Source: Croceicoccus sp. YJ47 (lineage in GTDB: Bacteria > Pseudomonadota > Alphaproteobacteria > Sphingomonadales > Sphingomonadaceae). Taken from it: DNA of 64,000 nt. Positions 9,863 through 20,087 of the stretch are shown in pieces. The stretch covers positions 1,972,501 through 2,036,500 of the forward strand of contig NZ_CP067087.1 in NCBI RefSeq assembly GCF_016745095.1, given 5' to 3'. The notes beneath the pieces are model-generated. The model did no database searches. It was given only the letters and a program-made list of their open reading frames with translations, and was not told the DNA's origin. The translations under genes and the position numbers were made by a program. Each line of letters begins with the position of its first letter. Position 1 is the stretch's first letter.

Positions 9863-10843
9863 ATGACGGCACGGCGCAATATCATCGGAATCGGGGGCAG
9901 CGCGGGCGGTTTGCCGGCGGTCATCGACCTGTTGAAACATTTCGAACCGGCCCGACCGGCGATCGTGCTGCTGGTCCTGCACCGCGTGAACGAAACCGGG
10001 CATCTGGTCGACATATTGCGCCGTTCCACCAGCCTGCGCGTGTGCGAACCGGACGATGGCGAACCGCTGCGCGACAATTGCCTCTATATCGCGCCGCCCG
10101 ATGAACATCTGCTTCTGGGCGAGGCACATCTCCATTTGCGCCGCGGTCCGCGCGAAAACAATTTCCGCCCTGCGATCGACCCGATGTTCCGATCACTCGC
10201 CGTGTTCGCGGGCGCGCGGGCGACGGGGGTCATCCTGTCGGGCTATCTCGATGACGGGGCGTCGGGCGCGCGCGCGATCGTGGCGGCGGGCGGCCATGTC
10301 ATGGTGCAGGACCCGGCAAGCGCGGCCTCCCCCGACATGCCCCGCGCCGCGATCAGCGCGGTGGGCGAGCCGGAAAACATCGCACCGCCAGCGGCGCTCG
10401 GCCGGGCGCTGTCGCGGGCGGTGGGCGCCCGGGCGGGGCCGGACGGCACGGTCAGCGAAGCGGTGAAACTGGAGCTTATGGTGGCAGGATTGGAGCGTGC
10501 GAGCATGACCACCGAGGATCGCCTGGGCGAATTGTCGCCCTATAACTGCCCGGATTGCAATGGCGTCCTGTGGCAGATCGAGGATGGGCCGCTGGTCCGG
10601 TTCCGCTGCCACACGGGACACGCCTATTCGAGCGCGTCGCTCGATGCGCGGCAGGAGGAAATGCTGGAGCGCAGCCTCTACGATTCGCTGCGGTCGCTGC
10701 GCGAGAAGGCGCGGCTTTTGCGCGACATGGCGGGGCGCGATTCGGCGTCGGCAGGCCGATTGTGCCGGCGCGCGGACGATTACGATCGCGATGGCGACCA
10801 TGTCGAGGCTATGATCCTCGCGCGGCAGAAACGCGCGGCCTGA
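9863..10843 (+). CDS. Stand-alone CheB-type methylesterase with C-terminal zinc motif
   Basis: 326 residues. The catalytic triad of CheB is present (Ser in GGSAGG near residue 13, His in LVLHRV, Asp in SGYLDDGASG) but there is no receiver domain. After about residue 215 the protein adds CPDCNGVLWQ and FRCHTGHAYS, a probable zinc-binding segment found in YrhE/CheB-like proteins outside chemotaxis operons. It lies 5 bp after the hybrid kinase gene and is almost certainly co-transcribed with it. Control would have to come from the kinase protein or another partner, because the phospho-switch is missing. It is convergent with the oxygenase gene. Confidence 0.85.
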   Translation: MTARRNIIGIGGSAGGLPAVIDLLKHFEPARPAIVLLVLHRVNETGHLVDILRRSTSLRVCEPDDGEPLRDNCLYIAPPDEHLLLGEAHLHLRRGPRENNFRPAIDPMFRSLAVFAGARATGVILSGYLDDGASGARAIVAAGGHVMVQDPASAASPDMPRAAISAVGEPENIAPPAALGRALSRAVGARAGPDGTVSEAVKLELMVAGLERASMTTEDRLGELSPYNCPDCNGVLWQIEDGPLVRFRCHTGHAYSSASLDARQEEMLERSLYDSLRSLREKARLLRDMAGRDSASAGRLCRRADDYDRDGDHVEAMILARQKRAA

Positions 10844-10883
10844 CCCGGCTTTCGCCCGACCCCGACCCTGCCGCGGATCGGCC

Positions 10884-11813
10884 TCAGGCCAGGTTGATCT
10901 CGCGCAGCCGCTGCATCAGGAAATCATGCGCGGTGATCGGCTCGTATTTTTCGGGGTGCTGCGCATCCACGCAGTTTTCGAGCGTGCGAATCGTGAAATC
11001 GGGCCTGAAATGCAGGAAGAACGGCATGGAATAGCGCGAACGCGCTGCGGCCTCGCCCACGGGGTTGCGCACCTGGTGAATGGTGGAGCGCAGGCGGTCG
11101 TTGGTGAGGCGCGACAGCATGTCGCCGATATTCACGGCCAGCGCGCCCGGCGGCGGCGACACGGGAATCCATTCATCGTCGCGCGACAAAAGCTCCAGCC
11201 CGGCCTCTTCCGCGCCCAACAACAGCGTGATCGTGTTGATGTCGCCATGCGGCGCGGCGCGCACCGCCCCCTCCGCATCGTCGATGGGCGGATAGTGCAG
11301 CAGGCGCATGACCGAATTGCCATGCTCCACCGTCGCATCGAACCAGTCGGCAGGCAGGCCCAGATGCAGCGCGATCGCGCTCAATATCCGGCGCCCGGCG
11401 ATTTCGAACGCGTCGTAAAGCGTTTCGAAAATATCGCGAAACTCCGCGATTTCCGCCGACCAGACATTGGCGGGCATGAATTCCTCGAGCGGATCGCCAT
11501 CGGGCAATGTGCGCCCCACGTGCCAGAATTCCTTGAGATCGGTAATCGACGCGCCCTTCGCCCGCTCCGTCCGGAACGGGGTGTAGCCGCGCGCACCGCC
11601 GCCGCCCTCGATGAAATAGGCGCGCTTCGTATCCTCCGGCAGGGCGAAGAAGGCGCGGCTCGCCTCCTCGGCGCGGGTGATGAGCGCCTGATCGATGCCA
11701 TGGTCGGTGACGATGGCAAACCCGTATTGGGCGAAACTCTGCCCCAGCTTCTGCGCAAGCTGCTCCGCCGGTTCGTTGAGCGAGGCGGTGGCGATGGTCG
11801 AAAGATCGTTCAT
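10884..11813 (-). CDS. 2-oxoglutarate/Fe(II)-dependent oxygenase (isopenicillin-N-synthase-like)
   Basis: 309 residues from the ATG at 11813. The N-terminal DIOX_N part is seen in FAIVTDHGI and ends near residue 120. The catalytic barrel carries the iron facial triad His189-x-Asp191 (APHGDINT) and His246 (TIHQVRNP), plus the 2-oxoglutarate-binding Arg260-x-Ser262. This is a complete, probably active enzyme. Its start lies 12 bp after the end of the nucleoside transporter gene on the same strand, which suggests an operon and a nucleoside- or base-derived substrate; that link is inference only. The longer open frame reaching 12131 is an extension without homology. Confidence 0.87.
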   Translation of the reverse strand: MNDLSTIATASLNEPAEQLAQKLGQSFAQYGFAIVTDHGIDQALITRAEEASRAFFALPEDTKRAYFIEGGGGARGYTPFRTERAKGASITDLKEFWHVGRTLPDGDPLEEFMPANVWSAEIAEFRDIFETLYDAFEIAGRRILSAIALHLGLPADWFDATVEHGNSVMRLLHYPPIDDAEGAVRAAPHGDINTITLLLGAEEAGLELLSRDDEWIPVSPPPGALAVNIGDMLSRLTNDRLRSTIHQVRNPVGEAAARSRYSMPFFLHFRPDFTIRTLENCVDAQHPEKYEPITAHDFLMQRLREINLA

Positions 11814-11824
11814 GACAAAACCCG

Positions 11825-13159
11825 TCAGTATGGAAGGAGCAGCCCGGCCAGTGCCGCGCTCATCAGATTGGCCAGCGAGCCCGCCGCCAGCGCGCGCAGG
11901 CCGAGCCGCGCGATCACCGGGCGCTGATTCGGGGCGAGCCCGCCCGTCACCGCCATCTGGATCGCGATGGAGGAGAAATTGGCAAAGCCGCACAGCGAGA
12001 AGGTGACGATGGCGCGGCTGCGTTCCGACAGCGCCGCCGGTCCCAGATTGCCGAGGTCGATGAAGGCGACGAATTCGTTCAATACGATCTTCGTCCCGAA
12101 CAGGCCGCCGGCGATGCGCGCCTCGTCCCAAGGAATGCCGAGGAGATACATGAAGGGCGCAAACACATAGCCGATGATGCGCTGAAAACTCAGGCCCTCC
12201 AGCCCGACGAGATCGCCAAGGCTGCTCAATATCCCGTTGGCCAGCGCGACGAGCGCCACGAAGGCAAGCACCATCGCACCGACCGCGACGGCAAGCTTCA
12301 CGCCGGTCTGCGCACCCTGTGCCGCGGCCATGATGACATTGGCGGGCTTTTCCTCGTCATGGGCGGCTTCGGCGATTTCGGCATCGCGCAGGCTGCGATC
12401 CTCCGGCAGGAGCGCGGCGGGGCCTTCGCCGCTGACCCTGTTGGCGGGAAGGTCGGGATAGCCCTCCGCCGCGGCCGATGCGACGCGTTCGTCGGGCATG
12501 ATGATCTTGGCCATGAGGATACCGCCCGGCGCCGACATGAACGCTGCGGCAAGCAGGAAGGGAAGATACTCCTCCCCCAGCAAACCGGCATAGGCGGCCA
12601 GGATCGTGCCCGCGACGCCCGCCATGCCCACGCACATCAGTGTGAAGATCCGGCTCGGCGCCAGAGCGGCGAGATAGGGCCGCACCACCAGCGGGCTTTC
12701 CGATTGCCCGACGAAGATATTGGCCGCAGCGCCGAGCGCCTCGACCCGGCTGACGCCCGTGATCCACGCGATGGCGCCCCCGACCCAGCGGATCACGACC
12801 TGCATGATGCCGAGATAATAGAGGATCGAGACCAGCGAGGCGAAGAAGATGATGACCGTCAGCGCCGCGATGGCAAAGCTGTTGCCGCCGATCGCGGGGT
12901 CGGCGAGCGGGCCGAAGATGAATGCCGTTCCCTCCCCCGCATAGCCGAGCAGTTGCGACACGCCGCGCGACATGCCCGCGATGACCGCCGCGCCCCATGT
13001 CGTGCGCAGGACGAGCACCGCCATCAATGCCTGCAACGCAAAGGCGGCGGCGGTGATGCGAAGGCTGATGCCGCGCCGGTCGGTCGACAGCGCAAAGGCC
13101 AGGAGCAGGATGGCGGCAATGCCGGCAAGATTGATGAGCACGGTGCCTGTCGTTTCCAT
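11825..13159 (-). CDS. Concentrative nucleoside transporter (CNT/NupC family)
   Basis: 444 residues with about ten hydrophobic segments. It has the CNT landmarks FVGQSESPLVVRPYL (the helical-hairpin 1 region), MSAPGGILMAKI, and TKIVLNEFVAF with SLCGFANFSSIAIQ (hairpin 2 and TM8). The protein would import nucleosides with a sodium or proton gradient across the inner membrane. A charged cytoplasmic loop of about 60 residues (near residues 215-275) is longer than in E. coli NupC and resembles other alphaproteobacterial CNTs. It is the first gene of a two-gene minus-strand unit with the 2OG oxygenase and is divergent from the PAP2 gene (143-bp gap). Confidence 0.9.
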   Translation of the reverse strand: METTGTVLINLAGIAAILLLAFALSTDRRGISLRITAAAFALQALMAVLVLRTTWGAAVIAGMSRGVSQLLGYAGEGTAFIFGPLADPAIGGNSFAIAALTVIIFFASLVSILYYLGIMQVVIRWVGGAIAWITGVSRVEALGAAANIFVGQSESPLVVRPYLAALAPSRIFTLMCVGMAGVAGTILAAYAGLLGEEYLPFLLAAAFMSAPGGILMAKIIMPDERVASAAAEGYPDLPANRVSGEGPAALLPEDRSLRDAEIAEAAHDEEKPANVIMAAAQGAQTGVKLAVAVGAMVLAFVALVALANGILSSLGDLVGLEGLSFQRIIGYVFAPFMYLLGIPWDEARIAGGLFGTKIVLNEFVAFIDLGNLGPAALSERSRAIVTFSLCGFANFSSIAIQMAVTGGLAPNQRPVIARLGLRALAAGSLANLMSAALAGLLLPY

Positions 13160-13302
13160 TCAACGCGGGGTGAGGACAACCGGCCTTAGCCGCGTTTCCC
13201 CCCGCCGAAAAGGCCAAGTGCGCGGGCGGCGGCGCATCTTGCATGCGGCAGGCGGAGGGATAGGGCATATCCGTAGGCGCGGCCCGGTGATAAGGCACGG
13301 CG

Positions 13303-13902
13303 ATGACGGACCATCAGGACAATTTCGAAAACGCGGCGCGAGACGGCGACATGGGGGCGATCGCGCGTGCGGATCTTGCGATTGCCGACGCGGCGGAGCC
13401 TTTGGCCGATCTCTGGCCGGTCCGCGCGCTGGCCAAGGCGAGCGAGCTGGCCGATCAACCGCCGCTCGTCGCCGCGTCGCTGGCCGTGATGGTGGCGGGA
13501 ATCGCCGCGCGTGACCCGCGGCTCGCCCGTGCGGGGCTGCGGATGCTGGCGTCCCATGCGCTCGCCACGGGGGTCAAGACCGTGGCGAAGAACAATGTCG
13601 ACCGCACCCGCCCGCGCAAGGTCGACGAGGATGGCGAACATGACGCGAAGCCGGGACACAGCAAGGACGGCGATTACCGCTCGTTCCCGTCCGGCCATAC
13701 GGCGGGGGCGGTGGCGGTGGCGCGCGCCGTGACCCGCGAATATCCGAACGGAGCAGGCGCCGCCTATACCGCGGCGGCGGCTGCCGCGCTCGTGCAGATC
13801 CCGAAAAAGGCCCATTTCGCGAGCGATGTGATCGTCGGCGCGGCGATCGGCCTCCTGTCCGAACGGATGATCGACCGGATCGTCAAACGGCTCCTGCGTT
13901 AG
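13303..13902 (+). CDS. PAP2-family phosphatase
   Basis: 199 residues with the three acid-phosphatase motifs: K-x6-RP in [10 protein letters not shown] (about 95-104), SFPSGHT (about 127-133) and [10 protein letters not shown] (about 169-178). The likely role is dephosphorylation of a lipid phosphate or undecaprenyl-pyrophosphate-like substrate at the inner membrane. Hydrophobicity is moderate, with two or three plausible membrane segments, fewer than classical PgpB. It overlaps the stop of the convergent 5-oxoprolinase gene by 4 bp. Confidence 0.85.
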   Translation: MTDHQDNFENAARDGDMGAIARADLAIADAAEPLADLWPVRALAKASELADQPPLVAASLAVMVAGIAARDPRLARAGLRMLASHALATGVKTVAKNNVDRTRPRKVDEDGEHDAKPGHSKDGDYRSFPSGHTAGAVAVARAVTREYPNGAGAAYTAAAAAALVQIPKKAHFASDVIVGAAIGLLSERMIDRIVKRLLR

Positions 13903-16900
13903 GGCGCGTCGCTCCCGAATCCGCCGCCGCCGGGCGTTTCGATGGTGATCGTGTCGCCAGGCGCAAGATCGACGCGGGCGTGGCCGGGGAGCATTTGCGT
14001 GCTGCCGTCCACACGCCGGACCCATTGCCGCCCGACCGCGCCGTCGCCCCCGCCCTCGAGGCCAAAGGGCGCCACCGTGCGCCGCGACCCGACCAGCGTG
14101 GCGGCCATCGCCTCGCGCGCGCGGATCGCGCGGATCGCGCCGTGCCCGCCGCGCCACTCGCCGGTGCCGCCCGATTCGGGGCGCATGGCAAACCGTTCGA
14201 GGATGACGGGGTAGCGCACCTCCAGGATTTCGGGATCGGTGATGCGCGTGTTGGTCATGTGGGTGTGGACGCAATCGGCGCCGGTAAAGCCCGGCCCCGC
14301 GCCCGCCCCGCCGCAGATCGTTTCGTAATATTGGACCCTGTCATTGCCGAACAGGAAATTGTTCATCGTCCCTTGCGAACACGCCGCCTTGCCCAGCGCA
14401 CCGAGCAGCGCATTGCATGCCGCCTGGCTGACCTCGGTATTGCCGGCGACGACGGCGGCCCCCGGTTCGGGCGACAGGAAGGAGCCGTGCGGGATCACGA
14501 TGTCGAGCGGGCGCAGGCATCCCTCGTTAAGCGGAAGATCGCCGCCGGCAAGACAGCGGAATGCATAGAGCACGACCGCCTGCGTCACCGCGCGCGGGGC
14601 GTTCATATTGCCCGCATGCTGCGCGCCGGTGCCGGTGAAATCCACGCGGGCGCCCCGCGTTTCGGCATCGATCTCGACCGAGACGCACAGCTTCGCGCCA
14701 TCGTCCATCGCGTATTCGAAACGTCCCCCGTCGAGCCCGGCGATCACGCGGCGGATATGCTCCTCCCCATTGGCGATCGCGAAGCCCATATAGGCGGAGA
14801 GCACGTCCCAGCCATAGCGTTCGGCAAGGGCGGCAATCTCTCCGACCCCTGCGTTATTGGCGGCGAGCTGCGCGCGAATGTCGGCGATATTGGTATCGGG
14901 ATCGCGCGTAAGCCACTCCGCCCCGCAGAGCAGGTCGCGGAACGCATCCTCGCGAAATTCATCGCCCCGCACGATCAGGAAATTGTCGATCAGCACGCCT
15001 TCCTCGGCGATGCGGGCGGAATCGGGCGGGGTGGATCCGGGCGTCGTCCCGCCAATATCGGCATGGTGCCCGCGATTGGCGACAAAGCATCGCAGCGTCG
15101 TCCCGTCACCATCGAACACCGGCGTCACCACGGTCACGTCGGGAAGATGGGTGCCGCCATTGAACGGATCGTTGAGCACGATGCTGTCGCCGGGGCAAAG
15201 ATCATCGCCCCGCGCGCGCAGCACGCTCCGCACGCTTTCCCCCATCGCGCCCAGATGCACCGGCACATGCGGCGCATTGGCGATGAGCGCGCCGGTCGCA
15301 TCGAACAGGGCGCAGGAGAAATCGAGCCGCTCCTTGATATTCACGCTGGTCGAGGTGTTGCGCAGGACCGCGCCCATCTGCTCCGGCACGCTGGTGAACA
15401 GGTTGTTGAACAGTTCCAGCATGACCGGATCGGCCCGGTCGGTCCGGGGCCGCGCGCGCTCCACCGGAACGGCGCGTGTCATCAAGATCTCGCCGCCGGG
15501 CAGCACGTCGGCCTGCCAGCCGGGTTCGACCATGGTGGTGGACGTGTTTTCGCGGATCAGCGCCGGCCCCGTCATGCGGTGGCCGGGGGTGAGGTGATCG
15601 CGGTCGTGCACCGATGCACGGTGCATGGCGCCATCGGTAAAAATCTCGACCGCGTCCACCGGTTCGGGCCGGTGCGATCCCGTGCCCGTTTCACTCGGCG
15701 CCTGTGCCGGGCGGGGCAGGTCGGGGCCGGGCACCTTGCCCTCCACCATGAGGTCGGCGGCGACGATCGTGCGTTCGGGCGTGCAGAAACCGAAGCGCGC
15801 ACGGTGCAGCCTTTCGAACTGCGCCTGCATCGCCTCGCGGCCTGCCATCGCCACGGGCAGGCCGGTATCGCTGCCCTCGTAGCGGAGGCGCAGCGTGCGC
15901 GTGACCGTCACCGCATCGTCCTGGCCCAGTTCGTCGCGGATCTCATGCTCCAGCCGGTCGGCGGCGGCGTCGATCTCGCCGCGCGTATCATCCGAGAACG
16001 GGATTTCGAGCGTGGTTTCGCGCGCCGCCGTCCGATCGGCCAGCCCGATGCCATACGCCGACAGGACGCCCGCGAACGGGTGGATCAGGATACGCTCCAT
16101 GCCCAGTGCGTCCGCCACCATGCAGGCGTGCTGCCCGCCCGCGCCGCCAAAGCAGTTCATGGTGAATTCGGTGGCATCGTGCCCGCGTTCGAGCGCGACC
16201 CGCTTGATCGTGGCCGCCATATTGGCCGCCGCGATGCGCAGGAACCCCTCGGCGACCTCGTGCGCGGTGCGGCCATCGGCGATGTCCTCGCGCAAACCCT
16301 CGAACCCCCGCTCCGCAGCGCCGATGTCGAGCGGTTCGTCGCCGTCGGGGCCGAAGATCGCCGGGAAATATTCGGGCCGCAACTTGCCGCACATCGCATT
16401 GGCGTCGGTGATGGTGAGCGGACCGCCCCGGCGATAGCAGGCCGGGCCGGGGTTCGCGCCCGCGCTGTCCGGCCCCACGGTAAAGCGCGCCCCGTCATAG
16501 GCGAGGATGGAGCCGCCGCCCGCCGCGATGGTTTCGATGTCCATCATCGGCACGCGCATCGCGACGCCCGCGATCTCGGTATCGTAGGCGCGCTCGAATT
16601 CGCCGGCGTAGAGTGCAACGTCGGTCGATGTGCCGCCCATGTCGAAACCGATGATGCGGTGCTCGCCAATGGCGGCGGCGGTGCGGGCCGCGCCCACGAC
16701 CCCGCCCGCCGGGCCGGACAGGATCGCATCCTTGCCATGAAAATCCGCCGCGGCCGCCGTGCCCCCGTCCGACCGCATGAAGGCGAGCGGCGTATCGGCA
16801 AGCTCGCTCTCCACCCGGCCGACGTAATCGCGCAGCACGGGCGACAGATACGCATCGACCACGCTGGTCTGTCCCCGCGCGACCAGGCCGATCAGCGCGG

Positions 16901-17486
16901 ATACCGCGTGGCTCGCCGACACCTGCGCAAAGCCTGCTTCCGCGGCAAGGGCGGCGATGCGGCGTTCGGTTTCGGGATATTTCCACGCATGGGCGAGCAC
17001 GATGGCCACCGACTCCAGCCCCTGTGCCCGGTGATGGGCGAGCCTTTGCCGCAAGGCGTCCTCGTCAAGCCGGGAGAGCGCCGCGCCGTCGGCATCGACG
17101 CGGCCTGCCACCTCCTCCACCACTTCGTAAAGCGGGGCTGGTTTTTCGATGGCCAGCGCGAAGAGGTCGGGCCGCGCCTGATGCCCGATGCGCAGGAGAT
17201 CGCCGAACCCTTCATCGAGGATGAGCAGCGTGCGCGCACCCTTGCGTTCGAGCAGCGCATTGGTCGCCACCGTCGTTCCCATGCGCACGGCCGCGATTCG
17301 CTCGACCGGCAATGCGGCATCGAAGGGGAGGCCGAGGATTTTGCGGATGCCGGCGGTGGCCGCGTCGCGATAATGCTCCGGATTTTCGCTCAGCACCTTT
17401 GTCGTGTGCAGCGCGCCATCGGGATCGCGCGCGACGATATCGGTGAAGGTGCCGCCCCGGTCGATCCAGAATTGCCATTGGGCCAT
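13899..17486 (-). CDS. ATP-dependent 5-oxoprolinase (fused HyuA-HyuB)
   Basis: 1195 residues, the length of full OPLAH-type enzymes. The N-terminal half is hydantoinase A-like with an actin-type nucleotide fold: [12 protein letters not shown] at the start, ATNALLER, and [14 protein letters not shown]. The C-terminal half is hydantoinase B-like (from about residue 690) with [18 protein letters not shown] and near its end [18 protein letters not shown]. It would hydrolyse 5-oxo-L-proline to glutamate using ATP, or a hydantoin-like analogue. It starts 66 bp from the end of the fnr-like gene on the same strand. A 1175-residue open frame on the opposite strand is an antisense shadow. Confidence 0.92.
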   Translation of the reverse strand: MAQWQFWIDRGGTFTDIVARDPDGALHTTKVLSENPEHYRDAATAGIRKILGLPFDAALPVERIAAVRMGTTVATNALLERKGARTLLILDEGFGDLLRIGHQARPDLFALAIEKPAPLYEVVEEVAGRVDADGAALSRLDEDALRQRLAHHRAQGLESVAIVLAHAWKYPETERRIAALAAEAGFAQVSASHAVSALIGLVARGQTSVVDAYLSPVLRDYVGRVESELADTPLAFMRSDGGTAAAADFHGKDAILSGPAGGVVGAARTAAAIGEHRIIGFDMGGTSTDVALYAGEFERAYDTEIAGVAMRVPMMDIETIAAGGGSILAYDGARFTVGPDSAGANPGPACYRRGGPLTITDANAMCGKLRPEYFPAIFGPDGDEPLDIGAAERGFEGLREDIADGRTAHEVAEGFLRIAAANMAATIKRVALERGHDATEFTMNCFGGAGGQHACMVADALGMERILIHPFAGVLSAYGIGLADRTAARETTLEIPFSDDTRGEIDAAADRLEHEIRDELGQDDAVTVTRTLRLRYEGSDTGLPVAMAGREAMQAQFERLHRARFGFCTPERTIVAADLMVEGKVPGPDLPRPAQAPSETGTGSHRPEPVDAVEIFTDGAMHRASVHDRDHLTPGHRMTGPALIRENTSTTMVEPGWQADVLPGGEILMTRAVPVERARPRTDRADPVMLELFNNLFTSVPEQMGAVLRNTSTSVNIKERLDFSCALFDATGALIANAPHVPVHLGAMGESVRSVLRARGDDLCPGDSIVLNDPFNGGTHLPDVTVVTPVFDGDGTTLRCFVANRGHHADIGGTTPGSTPPDSARIAEEGVLIDNFLIVRGDEFREDAFRDLLCGAEWLTRDPDTNIADIRAQLAANNAGVGEIAALAERYGWDVLSAYMGFAIANGEEHIRRVIAGLDGGRFEYAMDDGAKLCVSVEIDAETRGARVDFTGTGAQHAGNMNAPRAVTQAVVLYAFRCLAGGDLPLNEGCLRPLDIVIPHGSFLSPEPGAAVVAGNTEVSQAACNALLGALGKAACSQGTMNNFLFGNDRVQYYETICGGAGAGPGFTGADCVHTHMTNTRITDPEILEVRYPVILERFAMRPESGGTGEWRGGHGAIRAIRAREAMAATLVGSRRTVAPFGLEGGGDGAVGRQWVRRVDGSTQMLPGHARVDLAPGDTITIETPGGGGFGSDAP

Positions 17487-17552
17487 GGTGAAAACCTCGT
17501 GAGTTGAACGGCGTCGTGTCGTTGAAGGGGCGCGGATTGGCGGGATGCGGTC

Positions 17553-18278
17553 CTATCCCGCGCGGATGGCGAGCGCCTCCCGGTCCAGGATCGCGATTTC
17601 GCGCCGGGAGGGAATGGCGATCAAACCCTCGTTCTTCATGCGGGTGAACTGGCGGCTGACCGTCTCGATCGTGAGGCCGAGCACGTCGGCGATCTGTTGC
17701 CGGGAGAGGGGAAGCGCGATGGTGACAGGCCCGGCGCCGGGCGCAGCGTCACCGGCTTCGGGCGCAATCCGCTCTGTCGTCTCGATCAAAAAGCTCGCCA
17801 GCTTCTGCTCCGCGTTCATGCGGCCCAGCAGCATCATCCAGCGGCGCGTGCGGTCAAGCTCGGTCAGCGTGCGTTCGAGCAGCCTGTGCTCCAGCCGGGG
17901 ATGGTCGCGCGCGAAACGGTCGAAATCCGCGCGCTGAAACACGCAGACCTGCACGGGGGTGAGCGCCTCCACGTCATAGGGCGTGTTCTGCCCGAAAGGC
18001 CGGCCCAGAAAATCGGACGCATAGGCAAGGCCGAGGATCTGCTCCTTGCCCTCCGCCGTCTGCGTCGACAGTTTCAGCACGCCGTCGATCACGTTCGCGA
18101 CGAGGACCGCATCGTCGCCTTCCCATAACAGCGCCTCTCCCACAGCGAGCGTGCGCTGCCGCCCGATGGTGTTGAGCAGGCGGATCTCCTCATCGTCGAG
18201 ATCGGCGCAGATCGCCCGGTTGCGCACCGAGCATGCCGCGCAGAAATTGTTCGGGCGACCGGAAATTATCGTGTCCAT
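17553..18278 (-). CDS. fnr: Fnr-type oxygen-sensing regulator
   Basis: 241 residues from the ATG at 18278. The N-terminal Cys13, Cys16 and Cys24 (CAACSVRNRAIC) plus internal Cys112 (QVCVFQ) are the arrangement that binds a [4Fe-4S] cluster in FnrL/FixK-type proteins. The effector barrel is followed by the DNA-binding motif LSRQQIADVLGLTIETVSRQ, with the E-x2-SR recognition residues of Fnr. It should switch anaerobic or microaerobic genes when the cluster is intact. The open frame extends to 18455 but has no homology character before this Met. It lies downstream of the btuD-like gene with a 58-bp gap. Confidence 0.9.
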   Translation of the reverse strand: MDTIISGRPNNFCAACSVRNRAICADLDDEEIRLLNTIGRQRTLAVGEALLWEGDDAVLVANVIDGVLKLSTQTAEGKEQILGLAYASDFLGRPFGQNTPYDVEALTPVQVCVFQRADFDRFARDHPRLEHRLLERTLTELDRTRRWMMLLGRMNAEQKLASFLIETTERIAPEAGDAAPGAGPVTIALPLSRQQIADVLGLTIETVSRQFTRMKNEGLIAIPSRREIAILDREALAIRAG

Positions 18279-18336
18279 GCACGGCGAATAGGGATCGCGG
18301 ACGCCGAGGCCAAGGAAAGATCGCCGCGACGGCGGA

Positions 18337-19113
18337 TCACGATGGCCCCGCGATGTCGAGCCGCAGCGCGCGGTCCCCCGTTTCCACGACCGCGGCGTCG
18401 ATGCGGAAAACCTCGCGCAGGCGGCTGGCCGAAACCGTGGCGTGCGGGCTGCCATCGGCGACGAGGCGTCCCTCGCTCATCCACAGCAGCCGGTCGGCAT
18501 AGCGCAGCGCAAGGTCGAGATCGTGCACCACGGTGAGCACCGCCCGCCCCGCGCGCGCCATGTCGCGGAACAGCTGCATCGTCTGATGCTGATGCCGGGG
18601 GTCGAGCGCGGCGACAGGTTCGTCCGCGACGATGAGCGGGGTTTCCGCCGCGAGCGCACGGGCGAGGTGGGCCCGCGCCAGCTCCCCGCCCGAAAGCGTG
18701 TCGGCGGCGCGCTCCTCGAACCCTTGGAGATGGCAGGCGGCGAGCGCACGCGCCACCGCGGCCCGGTCCTCTTGCGACAACCGCCCCGGCGCCGCGCCAA
18801 AGGCGAACCGGCCCAGTGCCACGATATCGCCCACAGGCTGCGGCCAGACCAGCGGGCGGGCCTGCGGGAGATAGGCGATGCGGCGCGCGCGTGCCATCGG
18901 CGACAGCTTTGCGACCGGCGTGCCGTCGATCGTCGCCTCCCCGCCATCTGGCTTGAGCAGGCCGAGCGCGAGGCGCAGCAGCGTCGATTTTCCCGAACCG
19001 TTCGGCCCGATCAGCACGTTGAGCGTTCCGGGCTCCAGTGCGAAGCTCGCATCCTTCACCAGCGGCCTGTCGCCCGCAAGATAGCGCAGCCCATCTGCCC
19101 GAAGGAGCGTCAT
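18337..19113 (-). CDS. btuD: Cobalamin/siderophore-type ABC importer ATPase (BtuD-like)
   Basis: 258 residues from the ATG at 19113, which overlaps the permease stop (ATGA). Walker A GPNGSGKST, Q-loop in AYLPQARPL, signature LSGGELARA, Walker B LIVADEPVAALDP and the switch His in VVHDLDL are all present. The family (FecE/BtuD) energises uptake of vitamin B12 or metal chelates. The upstream cobalamin riboswitch makes corrinoid the likely substrate. It is the third gene of the minus-strand operon F-C-D. Confidence 0.88.
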   Translation of the reverse strand: MTLLRADGLRYLAGDRPLVKDASFALEPGTLNVLIGPNGSGKSTLLRLALGLLKPDGGEATIDGTPVAKLSPMARARRIAYLPQARPLVWPQPVGDIVALGRFAFGAAPGRLSQEDRAAVARALAACHLQGFEERAADTLSGGELARAHLARALAAETPLIVADEPVAALDPRHQHQTMQLFRDMARAGRAVLTVVHDLDLALRYADRLLWMSEGRLVADGSPHATVSASRLREVFRIDAAVVETGDRALRLDIAGPS

Positions 19114-20087
19114 GCCAGCCGCCTGTGCGCCGCGATCCACACGAACACCGGCGCGCCAAAGAGCGAGGCGACCACGCCCAGCTTCAGCTCCGCATCGGTG
19201 GGAAGCACGCGCACGCCAATATCCGCAATCACCAGCATCACCGCGCCGAGCAGCGCCGACGGCACGAGCAATCGCGCCGGATCATAGCGCAGGAATGGCC
19301 GCACGAGATGCGGCGCGACGATCCCCACGAACCCGATCGCCCCCGCCAGCGCCACCGCCGCCCCGGTGGCCAGCCCCGCGCCCAGAATCACGCATAGCCG
19401 TTGCCGTCCGAGGTCGAGACCGAGCCCCTCTGCCGCCTCGTCGCCCAATGCGAGCGCGGCCAGACCCCGGCGCGACACCATCAATATGGCCGCACCGAGA
19501 GCCATGAACGGCGCGGCAAAGGCAAGGTCGGCAAGGCTGCGGTTGTCGACCGTGCCCAGCATCCAGTTCACCATGTCGGCAAGGCTGAACGGATTGGGCG
19601 CGAGATTCATCAACAATGCCATGACCGCCGCCGAAAAGCTCGACAATCCGACTCCGATGAGGATGAGCGTCACGACCGAACGCGTGACGATTGCCGCCGC
19701 CGCCACGACCATCGTCGCGAGCAGCGCGCCCCCCACCGCCGCGAGCGGCAGCACGAGCGGCCCCGCCGTCGCCAGCCCGAAATACAGCACGAAGGTCGCA
19801 AAAAGCGCCGCCGTCGCCGACACGCCGAGAATGCCCGGCTCGGCCAGCGGATTGCGCAACAACCCCTGCAGCGCGGCGCCGCTCATGCCGAGCGCCGCAC
19901 CGACCATCGCGGCGGCGAGCGCGCGCGGCAGCCGGATCTGCCACACCACCAGCCTGTCGCCCGCCGGACCTTCCCCGGCAAGCGCTGCGAGCACGCGCGA
20001 AAGCGGCAGATCGACCGAGCCCAGCAGCAGCGAAAGCAGCAACGCCCCCGCCAGCATGAGCGCGAGAACGCCGGAAACGCGGCTCAT
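19110..20087 (-). CDS. btuC: Cobalamin ABC importer permease (BtuC-like)
   Basis: 325 residues from the ATG at 20087 (ATGA overlap with btuF). About ten membrane segments, with FecCD/BtuC family landmarks IRLPRALAAAMVGAALGMSGAALQ, RNPLAEPGILGVS and GFVGIVAPHLVRP. It should form the transmembrane dimer of the importer in the inner membrane with the BtuD-like ATPase. Translation is coupled on both sides by 4-bp overlaps. An in-frame extension to 20159 is unlikely. Confidence 0.9.
   Translation of the reverse strand: MSRVSGVLALMLAGALLLSLLLGSVDLPLSRVLAALAGEGPAGDRLVVWQIRLPRALAAAMVGAALGMSGAALQGLLRNPLAEPGILGVSATAALFATFVLYFGLATAGPLVLPLAAVGGALLATMVVAAAAIVTRSVVTLILIGVGLSSFSAAVMALLMNLAPNPFSLADMVNWMLGTVDNRSLADLAFAAPFMALGAAILMVSRRGLAALALGDEAAEGLGLDLGRQRLCVILGAGLATGAAVALAGAIGFVGIVAPHLVRPFLRYDPARLLVPSALLGAVMLVIADIGVRVLPTDAELKLGVVASLFGAPVFVWIAAHRRLA

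Noticed and set aside
4491-9872. 1793-residue open frame on the minus strand
   Set aside because: It mirrors the CheB-CheR kinase gene. Its composition is Arg/His/Asp-rich antisense of GC-rich codons, with no domain, and it runs across a promoter region.
13980-17507. 1175-residue plus-strand open frame
   Set aside because: Antisense of the 5-oxoprolinase gene; no motifs and skewed His/Arg composition.
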